Source: Glandiceps talaboti (lineage: Eukaryota > Hemichordata > Enteropneusta > Spengelidae). Taken from it: 64,000 nt of DNA. The stretch lies in contig NC_135569.1 of assembly GCF_964340395.1 (NCBI RefSeq), positions 11,308,019 to 11,372,018 on the forward strand, in the 5' to 3' direction. The stretch's first letter is position 1. Each line of letters starts with the position of its first letter. Positions 36,576-44,543 of the stretch are shown here, one piece after another. Below the pieces are notes generated by a model. That model saw nothing but the letters and a program-made list of their open reading frames with translations. It made no database searches and was not told the origin of the DNA. Made by a program: the position numbers and the translations under genes.

Positions 36576-38581
36576 GCACACACACACACACACACACACA
36601 CAGTGACACACACACACACACACGTGTACACACACATCTAATTCACTGTTGTTTCATGCACCAAGTTTTAGCCCTCACTTTGCCAAATCTGGTGCGCCCT
36701 CTTGTGGTGCTTATCTGAGAAAAGGCCAAAATTTTGGTAACTGGAATAAGGCATACAACCATCAATTGACAAAAATAATATTATTGGCTTACCTCTCTAC
36801 CAGTAACGAGTCCATGTCTGATAGGATAGATAGCAAAGTATATACTAACATAGAATTCTAGCTTTTTACAAACTGGATCACTTTTACGGATCTTATCTGG
36901 TATGTTATCATCCCAAAGCTGGAAAAATTCCCGTCTTGCGCCGAGTTGAAACATGGATAGCACATCAGACTGTTATCAAGGAAGAAACGATACAAATGTC
37001 AATAAGTTTGCTTTTGAATTATCTTACTCATTTAGCATTTGTTTTAAATCATTCTACAACCAGGTCACACACAAGCAGATAATCCAAACATGGTTGTCCA
37101 GAGCAAAATGTCAGTGTTCCTTCACTCAGTTGAACTGTTGGTGTACGATAATTTAGTAACAGTAACTAATATGTGGTCAATATGTTCTATGATGTGTATG
37201 AAGTCCAAAACACAATATTTTACGAGTATTTTCAAGTAGACTTCAAAGTAAGTTTGTATAACTCTCAGAATATTAGCACGGCTTACATGTGATCATAAAA
37301 ACTCTAATATAGTTACTGTAAAGCTTGATATTATTGTCTCAACTACTAAAAAACTATGACAGTTGTTGGTTTGTGAGTGGTACCTGGCAACTAACTTACC
37401 CATTATTGCATTACAAAAGCTGAACTAGCTGTAACCGGGGTATTATTTTTTCGATATGACAACCAACAATATATTCACTGATAATTTGTTAAAATACCAA
37501 TAATTAGACACTGTATATGTTAATCTGACAGCTGATTTTATCTATTGGCATTTCTTGTGTATCACCAAATTTTGGTGCGTCACTAGAAATTGTGTGCATC
37601 AGTGGCACATCAAATTAGCTTAGAGGGCACACTCACCACATAGTAAGAGATAGGGGAACACCAACTTTTAGTGCGTCACTAGAAATTGTGTGCGTCAGTG
37701 ACATGTCAAATTGGCTTAGAGGGCATTCTCACCACATAGTAAGAGATAGGAGAACACCAAATTTTGGTGTCACTAGAAATTGTGTACGTCAGTGGCGTAT
37801 CAAATTATCTCAGAGGGCACTCTCACCACATAGTGAGAGATAGGGGAACACCAAATTTTGGTGTGTCACTAGAAATTGTGTGCGTCAGTGGTGCGTCAAA
37901 TTGGCTTAGAGGTCACAATAATCACGATTACACAATCTTACCTGGATATCAAGTTTCTGTTTGTTCCATTGTGGTTTAGGTCTGGATTTGATAGCTTTTC
38001 CTCTACTTTTACTTTCATTGTCAAAAGCTCCAACTGTCTTGTCATAGTTACAAAAATCTAAATACTGAATAAATAAAAATAAAAATAAGTTATATATGTT
38101 CGGTAACCATGGTGATTGATGATTACGTAAGAACGAACTGTCACTGAACTTCTCATTATAATGTGTCAACTTTTAAAGCGTGTTGATTGTACCTGTGTTG
38201 TGACACAAGGAATATAGAGCATGTATTAATTGTCAACAAATTGTTTATTTACAGGTTGCTTGTAGGAAGCCATCGCAGAAGTCCCATCAATCATACAGAA
38301 TATATTACAAAAAAATGTATTACAATCATTACCAATACAAATCAAGAGATTATCATTTTCCATTGCGTTTTAATAATCAGAGTGATCCTTTCATAAAAAC
38401 ATAAATAACAATAATAATGTTGGTTATTATATAACGCTTTGTCACTCTGTTGATGTCACACTATTTATCATACTGCTAACGAGGAATGGTGTACATGTTA
38501 TCTTACCTCCTTCACTATACTATTGAGTTCTGACTCAAAAGCCACAACAGTATCTGCAACGGGTGTTTTCTTAGAACCCAT
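15696..38581 (-). CDS. ARMC9: ARMC9, LisH and armadillo-repeat ciliary base protein, complete
   Basis: ARMC9 acts at the ciliary base and daughter centriole; human mutations cause Joubert syndrome, and it partners TOGARAM1, CEP104 and CCDC66. Twenty-seven coding exons were read with GT-AG borders and unbroken phase: 38507-38581, 37942-38064, 36793-36969, 35792-36040, 34980-34995, 34207-34298, 33735-33809, 32416-32502, 31575-31612, 30488-30508, 29544-29655, 29031-29129, 26990-27080, 26569-26692, 26178-26317, 25352-25428, 24911-24985, 24306-24396, 23811-23866, 23218-23322, 21152-21234, 20569-20620, 19577-19682, 18936-18979, 17961-18049, 17322-17488, 15696-15886. The product is about 884 residues (human long form about 818). 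LisH lies at about residues 10-45; conserved [20 protein letters not shown]-like sequence follows (here [20 protein letters not shown]); a coiled coil ends in [19 protein letters not shown] repeats include [18 protein letters not shown] and [14 protein letters not shown]; then an acidic DDE tract and a basic Ser/Arg/Pro-rich tail. Two in-frame stops precede the ATG in the 5' UTR, which begins at a spliced acceptor at 38617. An extra exon between exons 20 and 21 is possible. Confidence 0.95.
15886..16030. repeat. 41-bp tandem repeat that includes the ARMC9 exon 27 acceptor
   Basis: On the minus strand four units begin at GATTGGTTC. The last is the real splice site, GATTGGTTCCCAG then GCAATGCATC of exon 27. 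The earlier three read GGTTCCTTGGCAATG, GGTTCCTTGGTAATG and GGTTCACAGGTAATA. Spacing is 41-42 bp, and the exon's first bases belong to the unit. Confidence 0.88.
16440..16474. repeat. Poly-C / poly-G hairpin
   Basis: Twelve C bases, a 7-base loop ACTCCTA, then fourteen G bases: a 12-bp all-GC stem in ARMC9 intron 26. The length may be a sequencing estimate, as homopolymers are error-prone. Confidence 0.8.
16620..17060. repeat. 48/49-bp minisatellite with CCAAT in each unit
   Basis: CAATTAACCAATCAT or CAATTATCCAATCAT recurs at 16664, 16712, 16761, 16809 and 16858 and then in more diverged units. Units alternate between CAAAACCTAGGTGGGGAAG and TAAAAGCTTTGTGGGAAG types, which gives a 97-bp higher-order period in the first part. 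It lies in ARMC9 intron 26. Confidence 0.85.
17648..17805 (+). mobile_element. tRNA-derived SINE fragment
   Basis: The head has an A-box-like TGGCCGAGTAGTTAGCT and a B-box-like AGTTTGAACCTG 35-40 bp later. The body that follows (AAGAAGGGTGATGCTCAGTT) matches the body of the SINE at 38887. Type II (Leu/Ser-like) tRNA ancestry is inferred. Confidence 0.7.
18558..18884. mobile_element. Mutator-like palindromic MITE with 11-bp target duplication
   Basis: The element 18569-18873 begins AGACTCTCTCACCAGTCC and ends with the reverse complement of AGACTCTCTCACAGTCC; the inverted ends extend about 30 bp to GAGCATCGCT. A second, inner inverted repeat (CATAGGGCTAATCATTTGTT and its complement) folds the middle. 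Both borders carry the same 11 bp, AGCCACAATGA. Long inverted ends with a 9-11 bp duplication are typical of Mutator-like elements. Non-coding; it sits in ARMC9 intron 24. Confidence 0.8.
19085..19395 (+). mobile_element. tRNA-related SINE
   Basis: It contains a B-box-like CAGGTTTGAGTCCCAT, then AAGTCCTTGGGCAAGATTTG, and further on GGAGCTGAGGAAGTATAAAG. The head, body and final segment resemble SINEs common in marine invertebrates. It lies in ARMC9 intron 23; limits are approximate. Confidence 0.6.
19741..20440. repeat. 74-bp satellite, nine copies plus a partial
   Basis: GTTTTAGTTTGTGTC recurs at exact 74-bp steps from 19741 to 20407. Copies are nearly identical and differ mainly at TATCAGCATG versus TATCAACATG and ACCTCGG versus ACCTTGG; the first pair mostly alternates, a sign of 148-bp dimer expansion. 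The last unit decays into its flank. The array ends 58 bp from ARMC9 exon 23, in intron 22. Confidence 0.95.
21440..21530. repeat. 16-bp minisatellite in ARMC9 intron 20
   Basis: CTCTCGTGTTACCCT is repeated about five times with small changes. The strand bias gives an apparent pyrimidine-rich open frame; it is not a gene. Confidence 0.8.
22329..22652 (+). mobile_element. MITE family 2, copy A
   Basis: It opens with ATTGTTTCTGGTCAG and closes with the reverse complement CTGACCAGAAACAAT, giving 15-17 bp termini. The interior includes TTTATTTAGTACTTTAGAGC. Copies B (30888) and C (63456) share termini and interior. No target duplication could be fixed because of the adjoining A and T runs. It lies in ARMC9 intron 20. 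Confidence 0.85.
23090..23230. repeat. 38-bp tandem repeat that includes the ARMC9 exon 20 donor
   Basis: On the minus strand exon 20 ends GGAATACCAAGGG and the donor GTGAGT follows. The same GGAATACCAAGGGGTG block recurs three more times at exact 38-bp steps into the intron, each with GTGTGT in place of GTGAGT. The last 12-13 coding bases of the exon are part of the unit. Confidence 0.9.
23394..23640. repeat. Minisatellite in ARMC9 intron 19, about eight units
   Basis: GTGTCTCTGAAACATTGCA followed by a G-rich spacer of variable length (GGGGGGAGT or GGAGGGAGT) repeats about eight times with roughly 31-bp period. All three frames stay open on the minus strand, producing spurious Gln/Arg/His-rich frames. 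Confidence 0.9.
24000..24210. repeat. CCAATCA-rich short tandem repeat, ARMC9 intron 18
   Basis: AGCCAATCAAAAGATAAAG and GACAACCAATCAAA alternate several times. The core CCAATCA also dominates the arrays at 15886 and 16620. Confidence 0.7.
24569..24835 (+). pseudogene. Dispersed element with a THAP-like coding remnant, copy 1
   Basis: The block from CCAAAATTTGCCATGGTGG to about 24835 matches 46736-46999 along its whole length. In one plus-strand frame (about 24664-24769) it reads CCFPQYLNN, then [16 protein letters not shown] and KKRYYEVM. The Phe-Pro-rich pattern and FxRIPxDKxLxxxY resemble the N-terminal half of a THAP zinc finger, as found in P-element-type transposases and host THAP proteins. 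The second zinc-ligand pair is not visible and the frame is short, so it is a non-functional remnant. It lies antisense in ARMC9 intron 17. Confidence 0.55.
25072..25148 (-). mobile_element. tRNA-derived SINE head, minus strand
   Basis: Read on the minus strand it has an A-box-like TTAAGTGGTTAGCTTG and a B box GGGTTCAAACCC. It belongs to the same broad SINE group as 17648 and 38887. Only the tRNA-like head is clear. Confidence 0.6.
27368..27613 (+). mobile_element. MITE family 1, copy 3
   Basis: A 246-bp copy starting TAGAGAACTTGCAATCC and ending GGTTTGCAAGTTCCCTA, with the internal CTGAGCATGCTCAG palindrome. It is somewhat more diverged than copies 1 and 2 and sits in ARMC9 intron 12. Confidence 0.85.
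27739..29026. mobile_element. Non-autonomous DNA transposon abutting the ARMC9 exon 12 donor
   Basis: The element is 27745-29020 (about 1.28 kb) with ends CAGGGTTCGTAC and its near reverse complement GTGCGAACCCTG, followed inward on both sides by runs of TTCCAGGGG / TTTTCCAGGG. The same 6 bp, TATCAA, flank both ends (27739-27744 and 29021-29026). The terminal CAGGGTTCG with CCAGG-rich subterminal repeats is typical of non-autonomous hAT-like elements, though 6 bp is short for that family. No transposase frame was seen. Confidence 0.7.
29283..29518. repeat. CATA/CA compound microsatellite, ARMC9 intron 11
   Basis: Long runs of CATA interrupted by CACA. It is open in several frames on both strands, which yields Tyr/His/Thr or Met/Tyr/Val/Cys frames that are artefacts. 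It is the exact complement in kind of the TGTA array on the other side of exon 11. Confidence 0.95.
29765..30045. repeat. TGTA/TG compound microsatellite, ARMC9 intron 10
   Basis: Runs of TGTA with TGTG interruptions over about 280 bp. Together with the CATA array at 29283 it forms an inverted complementary pair bracketing exon 11 (29544-29655). Confidence 0.95.
30195..30310 (-). repeat. Single copy of the 95-bp repeat family
   Basis: GTTCCCTCTAAGACAATTTG, then TTTCTAGTGATGCACC and GGTGTTCCCCCATCTCTTAC: the reverse complement of one unit of the array at 37565. It is solitary, in intron 10, so the unit is also a dispersed element. Confidence 0.75.
30888..31188 (+). mobile_element. MITE family 2, copy B
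   Basis: It starts AATTGTTTCTGGTCAG and ends GATCAGAAACAATC. The interior (TTTATTTAGTACTTTAGAGC, GTGTGTATGTGGAGCAGATG) matches copy A in order and orientation. It lies in ARMC9 intron 9. Confidence 0.82.
31691..32089. mobile_element. Palindromic MITE with about 90-bp inverted arms
   Basis: The left arm CTCAAGCTGTGCTAAAACTA and onward (through TTTCTCTATTGATCACAG) pairs with the right arm ending at 32089. The centre carries a separate perfect hairpin, AACCATAGACC-CTTT-GGTCTATGGTT, at about 31900-31928. It lies in ARMC9 intron 8. Confidence 0.8.
32489..33330. repeat. Degenerate tandem array that includes the ARMC9 exon 8 acceptor
   Basis: On the plus strand the real junction reads GCAGATATTCTGGGGTAACC (exon 8 start plus acceptor). 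Motifs ATTCTGGGGTATAAAAAG (about 32790), GTTCTGGGGTATAAAAATTG (about 32998), GCTCTGGGGTAGGCTATATA (about 33156) and GTTCTGGGGTAGCCTATAAC (about 33229) repeat it through intron 7. Linking segments such as ACATGTATTCCAGAT, AGAGTGGAAAAA and GGCAAAAAG recur in order. Units are diverged and of uneven length. Confidence 0.75.
34570..34800. repeat. Degenerate repeat with ATTGGTGTNTATACCAGGTGT
   Basis: Variants of TCTATACCAGGTGTTA recur four times with loose spacing in ARMC9 intron 5. The order is weak, so this is an old or decayed array. Confidence 0.5.
36526..36635. repeat. CA microsatellite, ARMC9 intron 3
   Basis: About 100 bp of CA repeats with a few interruptions (CGCACG, GTGACA, CGTGTA). Open frames across it are artefacts. 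Confidence 0.95.
37565..37920. repeat. 95-bp tandem repeat, four units
   Basis: CACTAGAAATTGTGTGCGTC recurs at 37581, 37677, 37771 and 37867 (spacing 94-96). Each unit runs through TTAGAGGGCA, CACATAGTAAGAGATAGG and ACACCAAATTTTGGTG, the last being a small palindrome. It ends about 20 bp from the ARMC9 exon 2 donor in intron 2. Solitary copies occur elsewhere. Confidence 0.9.
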
Positions 38582-38886
38582 CCTGGATACTTATTACATT
38601 ATCTCAATCATCAGCAACTAAAATTGTAAGAAAAAAAATACCGGTAATAATTGTAAAATTACAAAAGGAAAATACTGCAAACAAATTATACAACTTTTGG
38701 GGGTCTGGGGTTTTTTTGTTATGTGAAATCATATTAGTTTGTTTTGGGGAAGAAACCATCCCAGTTCTAGGAAATTCACAATAAAATAATCTGTTTTTAT
38801 GATGAAATGCAATTAAGATAAAGACATCCAACATAGTATCTCACAAATATAGAGATTTTTGTTTGGAAGATCAAAATTGATTGATT

Positions 38887-39168
38887 GTCGGTGCCTGAGT
38901 GGTTAAACCACTCACCTCTTACCACTGTTGGTCAGGGTTCAAACCCATTCAGGGTTTGATTTAATTTATCACGTGTAAGTAAGAAGGGTGTCATTCTGTT
39001 TGACTCTACCAAACAACGCAGGTTTTCCCTGGGTACTTCGGTTTCCTCCTGCATTAACACTGAACCCATGAAGGATGGCCCTCACTGGACTTCTTGGGAG
39101 ACAAGTGTTTATATACTTAAAGAGCTATCCAGTATAAATAAAGATAATTTATTTATTTATTATTATTA
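38887..39168 (+). mobile_element. tRNA-derived SINE, nearly complete
   Basis: The head GTGCCTGAGTGGTTAAACC (A box) and GGGTTCAAACCC (B box, about 38935) fit a type II tRNA with a variable arm between. The body includes AAGAAGGGTGTCATTCTG and CATGAAGGATGGCCCTCACT; the 3' end is a TTTATTTATTTATTATT-type tail. Partial relatives of the body lie at 17648, 44375 and 56306. It lies upstream of ARMC9. Confidence 0.8.
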
Positions 39169-40640
39169 AATGTCTTCAACTTCCTGGTTTTCAAGGTGAA
39201 ATTATTAATCTAGTGACAATGACATAATAGAAAGGCCACTTACCAAATGAGTAAAATTATTTTAATTTTTTTAAAAATGAAAAAAAAAATGTAACAATAT
39301 ATGACAGGGCTTGAAATTAACAGTAGTCCTGTGTCCACAGACTACTGATTCTTGACATGGGGCTACCATAATTTGCAGCTGGTAGCCCATTCAGGCTACC
39401 ACTGATTATGTGATGATTTAAGGATGGAAGATTTACAGACATGAAAGTATTTTAATAACACTGGTCACCAGCCTTTGAGCCCTGTTTGGTTATGATTCTT
39501 TTCATGGGAAAGCAGAGCAACACCTTCGTAACTCCCCCCCCCCCCCCATTTTTTACCTATACATTGTCGGCAAATCAACAATTCAGAACAAGCAGTGATA
39601 TATTAATGTAATATCTCATAATCATATTCCATTCAATTTTCCATATCAGATGAGTTGTGTTCCATAACAGTTACAAAAAATCAAACAAACATAACCCTGA
39701 TATAAATAGTTCTGAACCTTTATTTTTATTCATTTTTGAGGAGAAATTATTTTCAGTAAAAAGCGTTACTATATTGACAGCCATTTGCTGAGTTATCCTT
39801 TGTAATTTTTAGAAAATATAAAACTATCAAATTGAAAAAAATATATATTTAATCTGTATCACTGAGTATTGGTATACTCTTTCTTTGCCTAGCTACCTGC
39901 TGATAGTAGACAAACCTATATCAAGAGATTAGTTTCCTAATTTTAAGATCGATTTTGATGTGACCCTGTAACTTTAAAATTTAAAACCAGCTGCGCATTC
40001 GTATTCGCTGGCGAACTCCAGTTGTCGATTTGATAAGTGGTGAAAGACGAGTATAGTGACATGAAAAATTACATCATATTTTCAATGATTATGATGAAAG
40101 ATATGTTTATAAACAAATGGAACATGATATACAACCCGGATTCATCAGAAACACAAGTGTCTATTTGATCGCTGGATTGATAGTTCGTAAATATGTATAC
40201 GATTGATCGGTCTCAATAGTGGTGGTGAAAATCGATCAAATACTACGTTTACAATGTGAATAACTTATGTTTAACCCTATTTAAATGTTGAAGTGAAATA
40301 CAGCTGTTTAACTGAAAGATGTGCCATAATGTACACCGGGTTGGTATTTACACGGTGTGTGTTCCGTTGTGATTCTGCCATTCTGTTATTCGTCGACACT
40401 TCTGTGAACGTGTCATTCATAATCGAAGTGTCCACTTTTTCATCCCATTTTACTCACCTTTTCTATATAAAACAGTATCAGCTACAAGTAAAATCTCCTT
40501 TTTTGGTTATATAACTTCACAGATCGGCGATTTCTGTAACAAGATCGCAGTGTCAGATCGTCGATGAAAACCGTACACAGTTAGTATCTACAGAAAACAA
40601 TGTAAACTGTCCTGGAGAAATATGTTGTAATGACGTATGT
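39169..40640. other. Spacer between ARMC9 and PPIH
   Basis: No gene seen. It contains a C run at about 39534-39547 and AT-rich sequence. The upstream untranslated exon of ARMC9 implied by the acceptor at 38617 probably lies here, perhaps near 40500-40600 where CpG becomes more frequent; I cannot fix it. Confidence 0.45.
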
Positions 40641-40907
40641 CATCTTCGCGCTGATTGGCTGCTGTTCCTCTATTGCAATCAAAGGTCAGATAGTATATCT
40701 CAAAAAAACATTACAACACATCATAAAATTTAAAAGTTCTGTATTCCAGGCTAACATCTAAGTACTTGGTCTCAATAAATAACAATTCTTTGAAAGCTGA
40801 TGCACAATAAAATGAAAATATCAAATAATTGACGCTACCCAATCGCAGCCATTCTTTTATTCGTGTCAATCAACTCACTGCGCATGTGTCAATCCATTTT
40901 TAAAATG
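40641..40907 (+). promoter_or_regulatory. PPIH promoter, possibly shared with ARMC9
   Basis: CpG-containing sequence with inverted CCAAT (GCTGATTGGCTGC, about 40653), direct CCAAT (ACCCAATCGCAGCC, about 40840), an NRF1-like TGCGCATGTG (about 40880) and a YY1-type motif AAAATGGCTGCC that contains the PPIH start codon. There is no TATA box at a suitable place. This is the usual make-up of a housekeeping promoter; sharing with ARMC9 is inferred from the head-to-head order. Confidence 0.5.
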
Positions 40908-43900
40908 GCTGCCCCGGCCGTGCATACGAATCCAGATAATCCCGTCGTATTTTTCGATATTTCAGTTGGTGGTCAGGTATTTATGTTTGCCATTAAATAA
41001 CTGTCTATTTATGGATAGGGACTATTTAAAAACACATTTTTTACTGTTTGAAAGTGAATGAAAATATCACATGACAGACACTAAAACAAAACACAACCAC
41101 ACTGGCACAGTCAAACAGCATGTGCGTATAACTTACAAGTGATAGTGCATTGCCAGTTACAAATATATACATGATTGCTAAGTGGTGGTGAATAATAACA
41201 ATAACCCATTATCATCCAAGAGTAATACCAACTTTCAATTTGTTGTTTCTAGATATTGTAAACCCAAGCTCAAAGTTACTATAACAGTCAGTCAAAATAC
41301 AACATTCAGTTTAATGTAAATTTATCATAGAAGTCAAAAAATTGTCAACAAATAAAAAGTTCCTTATTATTGACTGAAAATTATGAATACCAAAAAATGA
41401 TCAATGAGTATTCAATACAATTATCATTTTATTGATTTTTAAACTTTTCTTTAGTACATTTACATATATTTGCATATATTTACATATATTTTATCTGTAT
41501 ATTTTCCAACCAAAATTAGGCTCAAATCCTCTTTGTATTGAAATTAAAAGGCCTAATAAAAATAATTGTGTGGTTCCGATTAAGCTCAATTTTAGAATTG
41601 GTTGGGTAGTAGATTTTTTTATTCATTGTATTATATACTAGTATTTTTTTTCTGTGTGAGTGTCCAGTTCAATTCAGTTCTGTGTTGTGTATTTCTTCCT
41701 ATCATAGTATCAGATGTACAGCCATTACAGATTGGAAGAACTGTTTTATTTTGTCTTTAATTTGATGTCAGTTTCCACATCCACTGTTTCTTGCGAGACC
41801 ACAATTTTTGTGATTTTATTTTTTTTTCTTGAATACTTAAAATAAAAAGTGTAGGGTCGGCAGTGAAAACCTAGGTGGGGTTGGGTATCCGGAACCAAAC
41901 AATTATTTTTTTAGGCCTAAATATAGATTTTTAAAACTATGAAATTGACAAAAAGACTTTAACATTAACAAACTCGGGTAATAAATTGCAATTCCAGTGA
42001 GAAGTAACTGTCACTCTTTTGTTTTTATTTGTCAAGGACATTGGTCGGATCAAAATCGAATTGTATGCTGATATCGTACCAAAAACAGCTGAGAATTTCA
42101 GGCAGTTCTGTACAGGAGAACATAGGTATGTATTAACCACCCAGGGGGGTAGGTAGGTGGGAGGGTAGTCCAATAAAAAGGTATGGGTATGTGCTGCCCA
42201 AATGGGTAACTTTTTCGCTAAAAAATCCCTAAACACGAGTCAACTTTTCATCTGAAAATTCCCAAACCATGGGTCGATAACATAGGAAACATCCCCATGC
42301 GTTAGAAAAATCTTCACAGCAACAGAATAAAGGTAAAAGACTGGAAGGCTTTCCCGAACTATAGATCTGTTGTGAAATCTATAGCAATGGGTCTATTTTG
42401 GAATAGACGTAGGTAGATGTTTTCAACTTGGGCCGCACACCCGTATGGAAATATTGGAGTAACACCCCTGTTAGCCATTAACCATGTTTATCTGTAAAAA
42501 CACTGATGTGTTCATTCCCTTGCAGCTCGATTGTTTTCCATTGATAACACTTTTCTATTGTTTGTCATTTCATTTCAGAAAAGATGGCAATCCTATTGGT
42601 TACAAGAATTGCTCATATCACAGAGTTATTAAAGATTTCATGATACAAGGAGGGGACTTTGTGAATGTACGTAGTAGACTTTTAACTTGTAAGATTCCAA
42701 CACCACTGATTTGAACATAACAGATATGAACATAGACTGTAAGATACGTCGTGACGTTTCGCCCTCACCGGCCTCCTCTCACGCCTATGGTTGAGGGTGC
42801 CCTGTCACGGCGTACCTTACAGACTAATATGAACAGTGAGAACAAGACCAAGTAATACAGTAACTATTCACCACATGTTACAATTCAATGACTCTGTTTG
42901 ATACAACCAGGTGGAAACAAACAGTGTAGTAAATGTACATTGAGGTACATATAGCAAGATTACACTTACTTGTTCCATTTTGTTTATCATGAAATAAACC
43001 ATTTAAAACATATTGCAACTAGACTCAGATGCTAATGTTTTCACTTCTGCATTTGATGTCTGCATGGTGACACTTTAGTTCATTTCACTTCGACAAAATG
43101 TCAAAAGAAACTGTATTCATTCAATCTTGCTATCTTAAAACATGGCATGTGCAGTTCATTACTAGTTTCTGCATGGTTTGCTTCAAACAAACAGCAGTGA
43201 CTGTAAACATTAATATGCTCCTTTCAGACGACAAATTTTGCATGTTTGCTGTCTTCAGCTAGTTTTCAAAGACTACTCTTTACTAATTATCAGATTGTGT
43301 TCTTGTACAAGGAGTCATAACTTATTTTTGCATTTGTAGTTTTCCACTGAAATAAGCAAGCTCTATTCAAAACATCCTTGTTTCCAGTAGTCCCTAACTT
43401 TGTTTCTTTATACAGGGAGATGGCTTAGGACTTATGAGTATTTATACTGGAGCATTTCCAGATGAAAATTTTAAACTTAAGCATGTTGGTCCTGGTATGT
43501 TGTCAATGGTAAGTGATTAACTTAGTGTCCAGTGATATCAAATGACAATATGATTGATTATGGGGAAAAAGTCCAGTCAGACTTATTTCTGCCTTTAGTA
43601 CACGTGTATTGATTACTGCTATCAACTTAAGGAAAAGTCCAGTCAGACTGATTTCTGCCTTCAGTACACTTGTATTGATTACTGCTATCAACGTAAAGGA
43701 AAAGTCCAGTCAGACTTATTTTTGCCTCTAGTACACTTGTATTGATTACTACTATCAACGTAAAGGAAAAGTCCAGTCAGACTTATTTTTGCCTCTAGTA
43801 CACTTGTATTGATTACTACTATCAACTTAACCATTTCAGCACGAGAACCAGGTATACCGGGACACGCTAGGGCGCCCATGAGAACCCGGTATACCGGGAC

Positions 43901-44459
43901 GCAAAGTTCATTCACCTTCATTGCCGTAAAACTGTTCAACGGCAGCTATTGCTGCAAAATTTGCTGTTTATTTATAGTGCCATTTGAATGCGTGACAAAT
44001 TTTATCATTTTAACCCAAATTCTAGCTGTATATGTGATGTTTGGATGTGTGTAATTGGAAGTGTAATGTAGAAAATTTATTTTGCTTAAAAATGATACCT
44101 AATTTTCGAAGATTAGACAATTCTAAGTATTTTTATATCAATTTGATAACATAACAAACACTCACTCATACTTTTATTATGTATGCTAATGAGGGGCCTA
44201 GTGGATAGCATACAGTCCCATGGGGAGAATAGTGGTGAAAGAGTTAAAGGAAAAGACCGGTCAGACTTATTTCTGCCTTTACAACACTTGTATTGATTAC
44301 TGCTATCAACTTGCATTTGATTTCAGGTGATAAAGTAGCACTTGGGGGTGGGGGGGGGGGGTTTCATCCTGTTATACCACTTGCCTCTTAATGCAGTCTT
44401 GAGTTTGATGAAAATTGTCATCCTGTATGTAAAAAGAGTGTCATTCAACTTGACTGGGT

Positions 44460-44543
<84 letters not shown>

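Noticed and set aside
38887-38950. Functional tRNA gene
   Set aside because: A and B boxes are present, but no acceptor stem closes, and the sequence continues into a SINE body.
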